Shown here in pieces: positions 12,848 through 23,553 of a stretch of DNA of 64,000 nt. Under the pieces are notes generated by a model. It was not told where the DNA came from. It saw only the letters and a program-made list of their open reading frames with translations, and did no database searches. The DNA is from Plicaturopsis crispa FD-325 SS-3 (Eukaryota; Basidiomycota; Agaricomycetes; Amylocorticiales; Amylocorticiaceae): NCBI GenBank assembly GCA_000827205.1, contig KN832561.1, positions 815,446 to 879,445 on the forward strand. The letters are read 5' to 3'. Numbering within the stretch: position 1 is the stretch's first letter; the number at the start of each line of letters is the position of its first letter. Position numbers and translations under genes: made by a program.

Positions 12848-15800
12848 TCACCATCCGCCGCCGCCAGTAGGCCACCCTGAACTCGACGAGTCCTGCAGCA
12901 TCGCTGCCCGGGCTGGATTCATACCAGGAGGCACTGCGGGAGGCTGCTGATGTAGCCCAGGTGGTCTTGGCGGGTATTGCGCCGGCGTCTGGTATCCTCC
13001 TCCGTATGGTGTCTGTGGCGGCATACCGTAGGCAGTAGGCGCAGGCCCCCCGAGGCCACCGTACGCAGGGGTGACACCACCCGGAACTGGGTTCCCGTAC
13101 GGGTTGGGTGTCCTGCCGATTTGACGCACCGACATCCGCCCTGGGGTGGCATGTCCGGGGGTACGAGCTGGAGTGCGCCCTCCGCCGATGTACGGCGTTT
13201 TTCCGCCACCGCCACCGAGATTTTGCGACTCGTGTAAATGCCTGACTTTGAATGCATCGCAGAGCTCGGCAACTCCAGGTGCTTTGGCCTCGAACAGATG
13301 ATACGCTTTAGGGCTTACGCGTACGGGCTACCAGGTTCTGTCGTCAGCATACCCATCTGGAGGTCAGAGAGAAAGATACGCACCCAGGTCTGCACTGTGG
13401 AATTTTTGTTCGCCAAGAAGCACAAGTTGAAATGGCCCGGCTTGTTGCGATTCAAGGTGAAGCCATATATACTTTTCGCGGGATTGGCAGCGACATAGTT
13501 TTTCAGTACCAAATCTAAGACTATTCGTCAATGCCGGCTATGGTAACGGGAAAGAAGGGACGTACGAAGGTCGTCGGCAGAGCCGTGCTTGAATTTTTCA
13601 TGGGCCATGAGCTCGTCAACCTTGCGAGCAATTGCTTGTACGTGGTTAACGATTAATTCGTCAAGATCAGCGTATTGATGCTCCTCGTCGATGATTAGCT
13701 TGCTCCCAACAGACTGTCCAGTAGGATCAGCGTTAGGTTCCATAACATCTAAGGCCAGTGGTCAGGATGAATATACCAGCATCGAGAGAGAGAAAGGACG
13801 CACCGATATGCTGGTACAATTTGTCGTCAACTTTCCATGTGACGGCGAGATGGTCTACGCCCTTCGACGACGGCCGGATCACGACTTCGCCGCGAGGCTG
13901 CTTGTCCAAGTACGCCTCTGCCTGCGAGCTGTTGAAGTTGTGGAAGTTCGGGTGCTTGATGACGCGCCGTGTGCGGTCCACTTCAGCGCGCTTCTTCCGC
14001 GCCTGCATCTCCACGTCTTTCTCGTGCCGTGCGCGGTCCCATGCTTCGTCGTGCCTCACGCGGCGGAACGAAGCATCACCAGCTGCAACGTCGGCTGGTC
14101 GTGATGATAGCTCAACAAAGAACATGTCTTGGGCTAGGTTGAGCTTGACATCGATAACAACGCCGGGAAGCGTTTGGCCTTTCTTCACGACGTCGTCGAT
14201 TTTCGAGGGCACTTGATCGGCTAGGTACTGGGCGTTGATCATTCCCTCGATGCCCGAGTCGAGGCGAACACCGACGAAACCTTGCTTGACGCGGACAACG
14301 GAGACAGAGACAATGAGGCCAACACGGAGAGTCCGAGGTGTTTCGCCACTGAGCATCGTGAGGACGTCCCAAGCTTGTAGGGTGGGGTACTTTGGCCGCT
14401 GCTCGGCGAACGGTCGTACGAGCTCCTCGCGAATGATCTGTAACGTATGTCGCTTCCGATCTTTGTTCTGCTCGTACATGTTCACAGCGAACTCGTCGAG
14501 GTTGAGTTCGTTGAGCTTCTTCTCGTTGTCCTCGTCCTGCATGATCATTTGGACAACGTGAGATGGATGCTCGTCGTGCACATCCTCCTCGTCAAGCTCG
14601 AGAGCATCCGTGGCCATCTTGCGTGCCAGCTCGTAGTCTTCTGGATGAATACGAGTGCTGTCTATCGGATCTTGCACATCGTCGACGTCGGCATTGTGGC
14701 GATTCTTTATGAGTTTCGAATCCATGTCCTGAGTTATGCGCAAGAATCCTGCTGCGTTCAGGAATATCTTCGTCGTCAAAAGACCCCCCTTGATGAACTG
14801 GTCGCGGTTGATGAGATTGCCACCCTACACACGCGCCGGTGAGATACCATTTCATGATACTGGAAGAATTGAGACGACTGACCATCGATCCAATCTTCTT
14901 GATTAAAACTTGGGCTTTTCGTGGACCAAGCCCACAAACGAAGGGAAGGAGATGTTGGTAGTAGGGATCCGTCACTGCACGGTTGATGTCGACACCAACT
15001 TTGTTGACGATATCAACGAGTGCTCGCTCGAAGGCGGAGAGCAACTTCTCCTTCGGAACCTGGACAAACGTCAGTAAGCCTGAGCGTATAAACATCGAAA
15101 GGGCGGAGCTCACTAGATGTTGATCCTCTTCATCGTACGATATAGCTGCTACATCTACACCTAAAGCAGCGTACTCGTTCAAGGGACTCTGCGTATAACG
15201 AGCCAGGCCTACGCAGTATTTCGCAATAGGGGAAAGAGCACTGAACTCATCGGCGGCGCGTTTGCTATGTTGGTAGATACGCGCAACCTCGTCGTGCACA
15301 TAAATAACCGGAATATCGAAGGCCTGGTCATTTGTGGGTGGTGGTGGCGGCGGTTGTTCCATACCCCATGGGGCACTCTCAGGATCCTTTGGCGGTCCTC
15401 CGCCTACGAGCAGCTTGATCTGCTGTGCGAGCCTCGTAGTTGCCATGCTGAATCCACCTATTGCTATAACGTCGGGCCGCCGGCGCTTCAAGAGGTCCAC
15501 GAATTCGTCTTTCAGCTCCTGATCGACAAGGTTGTCAACTTTAGTATGCTCCCGGAGACGACCTTCTTCGTCAACGAATACGAGGGTGATAGCGTCTTGC
15601 TTGGGATCGCCTTTACCCCACGAGACCGCAAGTACCGACGAGGTATCTCCTGGCTGCATTTCTGCGGTGATGAAGGGGGCAACGTTGATGCGCTAGGAAA
15701 AGGTGATAATTAGGACGCGGAGTGGAAGATGAAAACCAGGAGACCTACTTCTCGCAAAGAATTCGCACATCGCTCAGCTAACAGATCCTCTTCTTCTTCG

Positions 15801-18198
15801 CGGATCCACTCCCTTGTCCATTTCACCCCAACGGGAAGAAGGTGTTGTTCCAAGGCCTCCTGTACGATTTTACTGCGCTCTTCGTTCCAGGCCCGTGCGG
15901 TGTCGCTGAAGTTATCGGAAGAAAAGGCCTCAGACAACCGGCGTTCGAATTGACCTTTGGAATCTTCGTCGAGAAAGATATGGACTGTGACGAGGTGCTC
16001 GGCCTCAGCGGCCAAAATGTTGAGGAACTGGCCACTATCAAGCATGTCCGAAGCTCTCTTGTTCAGAAGGTATTTGAAGTTCTAGTCAAAGAGCTTATCA
16101 GTACACTGCAGAGTAAATATCCACATTCCAGATGAACGCACAAAGTAGGGATGGTGCTCGTCAATCTTTGCAATTCCTCTGTCCGTCGGTGTGATAGTGA
16201 TGCGTGCGTCCTTCTTGAACGTCTCTCGCATTTCCTGTCGGAGGAGAGGGTCCTTTCCAAGCTCGGTGGCCATAATCATGCGCGCTCGCCGGAGAAGTTC
16301 TTCCGGTGTCTGAGACTTGGAGGCATCGGGATCTACGTATTGCTCTGCGAACACCACGGGGTTCAACTCCATGTCGTCGACAAAAGCCTCATGACGCTGG
16401 GTGAAGAAGTTGAGGACAACGTCCTGCGCTTTGATTCCAAACCCCTGTAGATTACGATAAGTCATATGAATGGTATCCGTAGATAGCGAATAATATCACA
16501 TACATCGGCTAACTTCGAGACCACAGTCTTTTTGGCCATCTCGTATGCAGATATTCGACTGGGTGTCTTGTGCTTCTTGGTTTCGGGCGCTTGCTCCTCA
16601 TCGTCGTGAAAATGAAATTCGAAGCTGTCCTTCTTCTGGTCCTTGTACTTCATAGATAGCCATTCCGTAATGTCAGCGACGATTTCTACGCTTTCGATCT
16701 TGGGTTGGATGTGCTCGGTGTAGTATTCGTCCTCGACACCAAGGCGTCGATAGGAAGCCTCCAAAGCCCTCCGGCGGTCCAGTAACGATCGGTATTTCTG
16801 GCCAAGAGCATGGATACGCCACAAGTCAGGGAGTGTCAGGAGTTCTACCCGCGTCCGCATGTTCTCGGGGTTGAAGTACGAGATGTAGTCGCGCTTGTGC
16901 GTCCAGATATATGGCACTTCGAATTCTTGAATGAATAGGTATCGCAGCGCATATTGGACGGCCATGACGAGATCCTGGCGGTATCCCTCGTACTGGCCGC
17001 CGGAACGGAAGAAATCCTGCGTCTTCTTCGCGGACAAACGAGGCGTGATCCACATGGACGCGTCGTTAATGTCGCGGTCTTCTAAAGGTTTGTGCAATGA
17101 CAGTGTCGCTGGCTGTGATAACGAGGAGGTCGCCAGTTGCATTCGTTCGGGAATGTCTTGAGCACGAATTAGATCGTCGTCTTCGGTCAACATCCGCGAG
17201 CGAATCTCCGACGGTTCGAAAACCTGAACCACATGTGAGCAAAATGACAAGAGGAAGAACAAGTGCTCCGTACGTCTTGATATTTCATGTCCGGTTTCAT
17301 TTCTTCGTCGTAGTCCACTTCATCGTCTCCTGCCAAGGCCCAATCATACTCATGTCCATCGCCAAATACGTCGTGTATCTCTTCCCAAGCACTGGAAGTA
17401 GTTGTTAGACGTAGAATGTCTTTGTATAAACATGAGCACGACTCACTTAGCATCGATGCCAGCCAGTTCTGGCCGTGAGCCCATTGCTTTCCGACGTTGC
17501 TTCTCCCGTTGTCGCTCCCGCAGCCTTTCTTCGCGTTCCTCCTCACCCATCTGACCTGCACCTTCCTCTTCCTCGTCATAGTCGATGAAACCATCCATAT
17601 CATCTTGGTCCATTTCCACGTCGTCGTCATCGTCTTTGAAGATGCTCTGTATGTCTTGGACGCGCGGGAGGTCTTCATTGTCAAGGTCGAGATCGTCGTC
17701 CGAAGATTCGACCAATGCTTTACGTTTGGAAGAAGACGCTACTGGAGGTGAACCGGAATCGCGTCCGCGGCGCAGGCGGGTGAGACGCTTTTTGAACGAA
17801 GTGCCAGTGTTTTCTTCCAGGAGTTCAAGGTCATCATCCTCGAGGCCCTCATCCTCATCCTCTTCTGTGTATTGCAATATCGGTCAAACGGTCGAACATA
17901 TACAGACCAATCTGAAGCACGTACCTCGGCGATGGCGTCTCTTGCGTTTTTTGTGCGGTCGCCGTTTCCCTTCATCCTCCTCCTCCTCTTCCTCCTCATC
18001 TTCGTCAACAATGAATCCTTCCCTGATTTTTCTCTCCTCCTCCGCATCCTCCTCCGGCTCTTCTGAGCTATCGTCCGAAATACCTGCAGGAACATCATCG
18101 CCTTCGCCCTCGTCTTCTGCACCCGAGCCCTGCATGGGGTCGTCCTCGGGCTCTAAGGGAGCCGCATCCATGGGATCTTGGGGAATGGGGGAAGACAT
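12848..18198 (-). CDS. SPT6: Transcription elongation factor and histone chaperone Spt6
   Basis: This is Spt6, which travels with RNA polymerase II and reassembles nucleosomes behind it. The many-exon gene encodes roughly 1,500 residues, the usual size. The N-terminus is very acidic with basic patches (18198-17440). The tex-like core follows: helical N-terminal part with RSGGQYEGYRQDLVMAVQYA; YqgF domain with SSVLAVSWGKGDP and RRRPDVIAIGGFSM (15.66-15.45 kb); a helix-hairpin-helix part with LPFVCGLGPRKAQVLIKKIG (near 14.9 kb); and an S1 domain with LRVGLIVSVSVVRVKQGFVG (near 14.3 kb). Tandem SH2 domains include RGEVVIRPSSKGVDHLAVTW. The C-terminus is a Gly/Pro/Tyr-rich tail ending GWPTGGGGW. 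The start MSSPIPQDPMDAAP at 18198 precedes the acidic region. The 278-base upstream spacer is shared with the divergent deaminase gene. Confidence 0.97.
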
Positions 18199-18476
18199 GT
18201 TTAGAGTGGTAGTCCACAGACAAGACGCCCTTCGCCCGCCAACTTTCGCGGCCAACTGCTGTCGGAGTTTCCCGCAGCTGACGTAAGCGACAGACGCCGA
18301 AGTCCGAGGCGCGACGTCGCCAAACCGCGAGCTCGACGAACAAGTTGTGAAGATGCAGGCACCTCAGTGCATTGCTTGACTGGCATATATCGCAAGGATC
18401 GTGAACACTACATTGCACACTTTGTTTCTACATTTGTTTCGTACGATGGCAACAGGTAGGTTGGTGTATTTTCAAC
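18199..18476. promoter_or_regulatory. Bidirectional promoter of SPT6 and the deaminase gene
   Basis: These 278 bases separate the divergent start codons of SPT6 and the deaminase, so both promoters must lie here. No TATA box is evident, which fits housekeeping genes. Confidence 0.6.
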
Positions 18477-19028
18477 ATGAATGCCTTCTCATCGAAATAT
18501 CCAGAAAACGCTGAACACACGCGCCTGCTGAACCTTGCCTTATCAGAAGCGCAGAAATGCGAGCCCACACCGAAAGCATTCTGCGTCGGCTGCATCATAG
18601 CAGTCCCAAGCCCATCTGCAGGCGACGCGCCAATCGTACTGTCCGCGGGATATTCGAGAGAGCTTCCAGGGAACACTCACGCCGAAGCTAACGCGTTGGC
18701 CAAGGCGCGAAGCCTGACGCCCGCGGAACTGTCGGTTTTGTTACCCAGAGCAAGCTCCCCTGTCACCGTCGATGCCCTTCTGCAGACCGCCGATGTGTAT
18801 ACGACGATGGAGCCTTGCTCGGTCCGCACGTCTGGCCTCGCACCGTGCGCAGATGCTCTTGTAGCTGCAGGGATACGTCGGTGCTTTATCGGCGTGGGGG
18901 AACCGGATGATTTCGTTAACTGTGAGGGTGCAAAGAAGCTGAAAGACGCCGGAATAGAAGTCGTGTGGGTGAAGGGTTTGGAGGAGGAGTGCTTGCGTGC
19001 CGCACGGAGGGGTCACAGCTCTTCATAA
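18477..19028 (+). CDS. Riboflavin-type cytidine/dCMP deaminase family protein
   Basis: This single-exon gene encodes a 183-residue zinc deaminase of the CMP/dCMP fold. The zinc and catalytic motif is THAEANAL (His plus proton-shuttling Glu) paired with MEPCSVRTSGLAPC, giving the two zinc cysteines. The Cys-X8-Cys spacing and the GVGEPDDFVNCEGAKKLKDA end resemble the deaminase domain of RibD/Rib2, which deaminates the pyrimidine intermediate of riboflavin synthesis, and the stand-alone fission-yeast homologue implicated in that pathway. No reductase or pseudouridine synthase domain is attached. The role in riboflavin synthesis is inferred from family resemblance; another CMP-type substrate is possible. 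Confidence 0.85.
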   Translation: MNAFSSKYPENAEHTRLLNLALSEAQKCEPTPKAFCVGCIIAVPSPSAGDAPIVLSAGYSRELPGNTHAEANALAKARSLTPAELSVLLPRASSPVTVDALLQTADVYTTMEPCSVRTSGLAPCADALVAAGIRRCFIGVGEPDDFVNCEGAKKLKDAGIEVVWVKGLEEECLRAARRGHSSS

Positions 19029-19204
19029 AATATATATAGACCTGGGATCTGACTCGGACAGTCGAAGGGGATTCAATAGCATGACATGGCAGTGGTGGAT
19101 GAGCCTGGTGAGCTTCGCTGCAGCGTTTAGATGACTGCAGCTCTAGTCGTTGTGTCACTGTGAATGAAAACACCTCCATGACGAGTACAGAATAACGCAC
19201 ATAA

Positions 19205-19684
19205 AGACTGACAGCAGTAGCCGTTAAATACGCGTAGATGAATGCCCCAATTCTGTTGTTGTGAGCCGCATCGATGAGCCTTCTAGTGCACGGGCAACGC
19301 AGATCGCGACAATCGAGCCCAAAACATAGGGCATGGTCGAGCTGCCATAGGACCAGGCATGTAGACGTCCCCGGAATGGTTGCCAAATAGTGTGCGGGAC
19401 TCGAGGAAACCACAGATGGGTTGTCGCGATTTTCCGACCGTAAATTATGGATCCTCGTCGGGGACAGCATACCAAAAAATCAGAACCGCGTCGAAGAAAA
19501 TAGTGAGAGCAACGCACATCGTCGAGAGGAGAGCAGGGGGCGAGGAAACAGAGCGCAATGTCGTGCGGATCCAATTTGCAACCAATTTCGGTGACTTTTC
19601 GACGGGAAGTCCGACCGGGGGCCTGACTCGCGGTTTCCTCTCCAGTGTCTCCACCATTCCTCCCTCTCGCAACCGCATCTCCAA
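19205..19684 (-). CDS. Possible small membrane-protein gene or decayed remnant
   Basis: The minus strand has a frame starting at 19684 (MEMRLREGGMVETLER) with the gene-like segments PPVGLPVEKSPKLVANWIRT and LLSTMCVALTIFFDAVLIFW. A GTATGC after the latter could be a 5' splice site. In another frame further on come STMPYVLGSIVAICVARALE and then GAFIYAYLTATAVSLYVRYS, also hydrophobic. No splice plan I tried joined all pieces cleanly. It may be a small integral membrane protein whose introns I failed to place, or a decaying gene. Family not recognised. Confidence 0.25.
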
Positions 19685-21342
19685 AAAATTGGCTTCACTC
19701 TGGACTTCGCTCTTCTGGTATATTGGTTACAGCAGAGAGGCTTGGGATAGAGGCTTTGGACGAAGGCGCCGATTGACCTGCGCCGCAGATATAACCTATC
19801 TAGCGACAGCGAGGTGGACCTATCAGGTTTTATATCGGGATGCTTGCTTGCGGGGTTCTCTTGTACAATCTTCGCCTTCATGCCTGCGTCTTGAGGTCTT
19901 GCGACTGTCCTGTTGAGGTTTTGCGGCGACTTGGATGCTCTCTCTAGGTCTTGCGCCACGCCACGACTCGCCCTCACAAATGCAGATCGCTCACCGGCGG
20001 GGATGGGCTCAGCGACCCAGCTTGCGAGTGCTAGCGGTCAAGGGGGCCGAGCCCTCATTGCTGTGAATCACACTGCAGATCGTGTTGTGGGCCGGGTGCT
20101 TGAGGCGCCGTCTCTTCCTCACCACGTCCACGGACAATGGTCGCGCCATCGACAAAGCGTGAGGTGCGTCTGTCCCCCAGCTCGCTTTCTTGCTTTGTAC
20201 AAGTCATGGGCACGGTCTGGCGTTTTCTGGGGTGGCGGATGGAATTTCAATGGACGTGCATAGCATCCTCGACGGCGATCGTCTCTGTATCTGGGTGGAT
20301 GCATGACCCTCGTCTTTCCATGAGTCGTGTTTGGTCGTCGCCACGTCAGGCTACTCCTAGTGCTCTATGCAAGTGGCTTCAGAGACGAGGTGTGCTAGAC
20401 AAGGAGGGGAAACACTTGTCTTATTTTGCGGCGTCGACCTCGCGATCACGTGGTTGTATGCGCCGTGCAATATTGAACGCAGCGCGTTGGGAGCTGCGCA
20501 GATATGACTGGAAGCGCTATGGATGAGGCGCCATCGAGAACGTACATGGTCATAGTCCGCGGACGATCGCGAGGGGGAGGGGGCACTGTGTTTTACAGTC
20601 GCAGCCGTCCGCCCGTTGCCCTTTCCGAGGACGCGAAAAGCCTAGCGCGGACTGCTAGAGCTTTCTGGCATCCGCGGCATGTTTTCCTATCTTTTTTCAC
20701 AAGATTAGCCGTTGCAAATGCTTCAGACGCTCACCTAACTATATTCTTTGCAGTAAACCAAGGACACTTTGCGATCAAGGACTACGGCATGCATGTATCC
20801 TCCGTGTGGACTCGCCGCTGTGCCAAAACGAGCTTGTCTTTGCTTCTTCACCCTCCTGGGCTCTGTTGGCGGCAACCTCCGAGGTTCCTGGCCGTGGTAT
20901 CTTCAGTTGTCCCCAGCGCTCGTTGAACGTTACCGTACGGGAGACCACCCATAGAGGCTTCGGGAGCCACCGCGCGGTGGTACTGGAGCTTCTTCACCCG
21001 CAAGCGCGTCGCAGCATCGCAGCTACGAGGCGAATGATCCTAGGAAACACCGTCGGCACTAGTCCTGCGCGCGCTGCCCTATTCGATACTCAAGCGCATG
21101 ACCATACCTAGGAAGCACGGACTTCTGTGAAATGCCGCTCTATCAGCGGCGTACCGTGGGTGCGCGCCATGACTCGTCGTATTCGGCCCCATTTGCCAAT
21201 ATCGGCACCCACAGCGCCCCATAAATTTGCGCTCTCCCCGCCTTTCTCTCTCTTTTCCTCCTTTTCTTTCGTACGCCATTCTTTTCTTACTAGACTTTGG
21301 GTCTGTACCCTCCGTTGCCGCAGATTTATCTTTGCTGTGACG
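19685..21342. other. Gene-poor stretch
   Basis: These 1.66 kb lack any convincing gene. Several plus-strand frames of 100-140 codons exist (for example near 20137-20526) but show no family motif and no consistent splicing. The last 150 bases are CT-rich with an ATAAAT near 21220, and look like the promoter of the next gene. I see no transposon ends. Confidence 0.5.
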
Positions 21343-21953
21343 ATGCGCTTTCCCGAAAAACCTTACCCGTCCTTTACCTTGGTCATATCGCAGGCACAGC
21401 ACTCTCCTTGGTTCAGCCGCTACCATTCCCCATATCTTGTCCGATATCACCCCTACTCGAGGCAGATTGCCGTGGCTCGTGAAGATCTAATGGTCAGTGA
21501 ACTTCATTTCATAGTACTTGCCTTGGCTGATGAATGTTCTGTGTCGGGCAGCGCACTATTGACTACCGCGACGAGGACGAGTCGATAGACTCTACGGCCA
21601 TCCGCGACAGCGACTTGCGTACCGAAGACCGGCACTCTACAGTGAGCTTTGATTTCTGTCAAGCCGCGGACTTGATGTTTACTTGAGCGGTACAGGACAG
21701 CGAAGAACTTGACGCCGCCAATTTGAGTGAAGTCATTCGGGGCCCTGATGAACGGCATGCTGCCTCACGTGGGTTGCGCAAGCTGAGGCTGTCTACACTG
21801 GTCATCGTACGTCGCCCCCAACATATTTACTATGCATATACTAACAATATTGTCCAGGACCTCGCGTTGCTGGTCCGACGCAAGTGCCGACTGGCTACTT
21901 CAGTCAAAGCACCCGCACAGTATCCTTCAGGGGAGCTTGATCTTACGGCTTGA
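21343..21953 (+). CDS. Small unknown four-exon gene
   Basis: I do not recognise the product. Four exons, 21343-21492, 21552-21641, 21696-21806 and 21858-21953, are joined by introns of 51-59 nt, all with GT-AG ends and all in phase 0, giving 148 residues without a stop. The protein starts MRFPEKPYPSFTLVISQAQH; the middle is acidic (DYRDEDESIDSTAIRDSDLR) and the last part is basic (DLALLVRRKCRLATS). No signal peptide or membrane helix is evident. Four consecutive in-phase exons in a region with many stops are hard to get by chance, and a pyrimidine-rich promoter precedes the start. Expression has not been shown. Confidence 0.55.
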
Positions 21954-22558
21954 GTGCTTGAGTGCCTAAGTCTGGATACGGCTCATGGCCTAATGCTTGA
22001 GGCATTGATGTAGGTGATTCCGATCTCAAGTTTAATGAGCTTGAGGCGCGTCCGTTTTGAGGAATTTCTTGGTATCATATATCTTGCTTCTTGGTTCAGT
22101 CTTCATTGCTATGTCTTTGGAGGTTTGAGTTGTCAACGATTCGGCATACACTACTTACGCATAATACATCTAGTGTACGCGAGCGAGTGTCTTGTAGATA
22201 TTCACAATCATTTCATGGGTTTTCTTGATCTTGCTCGACGCTCTTGCTGTTGGTCTTGAGCTTGGATTTGTAAGACTTGAGACTGGATCTTGAAATTGAG
22301 TGTCTTGCTGCTGTCCGTGAGGAGGTCACGCAGTATAAAATACAATAGTGGATTGTGGTCGTTGTGTGCAAAGTAGTGTTCGTCGTCGTCGTTGTCGTCA
22401 AAGAGTTGTGGGCGCCTGTCGCGCGACGCCAGCTCGGTAGCGAAAGGTTTTCCCACGGTCATAATCTTCACCGATTCTCGAGTCCTCGAGCTCATCGTGT
22501 GCATTTACCACCAGCCACCGCCCACTTTTCCCCCTTTCCCTGCATCTATTCCGCTAGG
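21954..22558. other. Intergenic: upstream region of RLP24
   Basis: These 605 bases hold the 3' region of the small unknown gene and the RLP24 promoter. Imperfect short repeats of a CTTGAG-type word occur near 21950-22035 and 22230-22300. No gene is supported. Confidence 0.55.
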
Positions 22559-23372
22559 ATGCGTATTGAAAAGTGTTATTTCTGCTCGACGAGCGTATAC
22601 CCCGGACATGGTGCGAGACTTGTCTATCTGGAAAAAAGAGACGGAGAAATTTAACGTGATCGGAATGTAGGCTCTGCGTTTGTGCGCAACGATGCAAAAG
22701 TATTCCGGTTTTGTACATCAAAGTAAGCAAGACATATCTGCTTAGCAGATTTCATTCTGACGAGAGTTTGCATAGATGCCATAAAAACTTCAAGTGCGTA
22801 GATGTCTGCAATTTGCGGAATGTGGCTATGAGGCTGATGGACTATGCAGGATGAAGCGGAATCCACGCAAAGTGAGATGGACGAAAGCTTTCAGGAAGGC
22901 CGCAGGGAAGGAAATGACCATCGTGAGGACTCTTTTCTGTATGCCACGTTATATGCACTGACAGAATATACAGGACTCTACTATCGATTTCGAGAAACGG
23001 AGAAACGTCCCTGTCCGCTACGATCGCGAGCTTGTACAAACAACACTCAAGGCGATGAAGCGTGTGGGCGAGATCAAGAGCCGGAGGGAACGGGCATTCT
23101 GGAAAAACAGGTGCGCACCTCTGATTAGACGAGGGCATGCGTTGTATGACTAAATACATGGCTTTTTTTCCAGGATGGCGGCAAGCCGAGAAAAACTACG
23201 CGCCCACCGCAAAAAGGTCCTGGAGGGCAAGACTTCCGTCAAGCTCGTGGAGCCTTTATCCAAGGACTCTCCTGCGAAGACGTTGGTTCGGGAAAAGATC
23301 AAGGTTCCCGCAAAATCTCGGAGCGCGCTGGTCCAAGGCGAAGGCCGCTCAATGGGAATGGAGATCGATTGA
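22559..23372 (+). CDS. RLP24: Ribosome biogenesis protein Rlp24
   Basis: Rlp24 is the L24e-like placeholder on pre-60S ribosomes; it recruits the AAA ATPase Drg1 and is later exchanged for ribosomal protein eL24. The gene has six coding exons and encodes 176 residues. The zinc finger is at the N-terminus: [18 protein letters not shown] gives the first Cys pair and [13 protein letters not shown] the second, followed by the L24e signature [20 protein letters not shown]. The Rlp24-specific extension continues with [16 protein letters not shown] and [19 protein letters not shown]. That extension and the central KAAGKEMT segment mark it as Rlp24 rather than eL24. It converges on ATG2 with 181 bases between stop codons. 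Confidence 0.95.
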
Positions 23373-23553
23373 TCTCTGGATGGTCGCATTTTCTGTCCCA
23401 CTTGTTCTTCACAGTCGTAACCTGTTATAGCTTTTGAACCCATATTGTATCCATGGACATGTTATAATACAGTATGCGATCTAGCGAGTGTGATTTACAT
23501 GCAAAGGGCAAGGGAAAAGCAGATGTGCTACAAGTACATGTTTAGAGTGTCGA

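Noticed and set aside
17585-18286. Plus-strand Ser-rich frame opposite the start of SPT6
   Set aside because: It is the complement of the acidic SPT6 N-terminus; GAG/GAT-rich coding gives Ser-rich frames on the other strand.
20137-20526. A 129-codon plus-strand frame in the gene-poor stretch
   Set aside because: No motif, no consistent splicing with neighbours and odd composition; probably chance.
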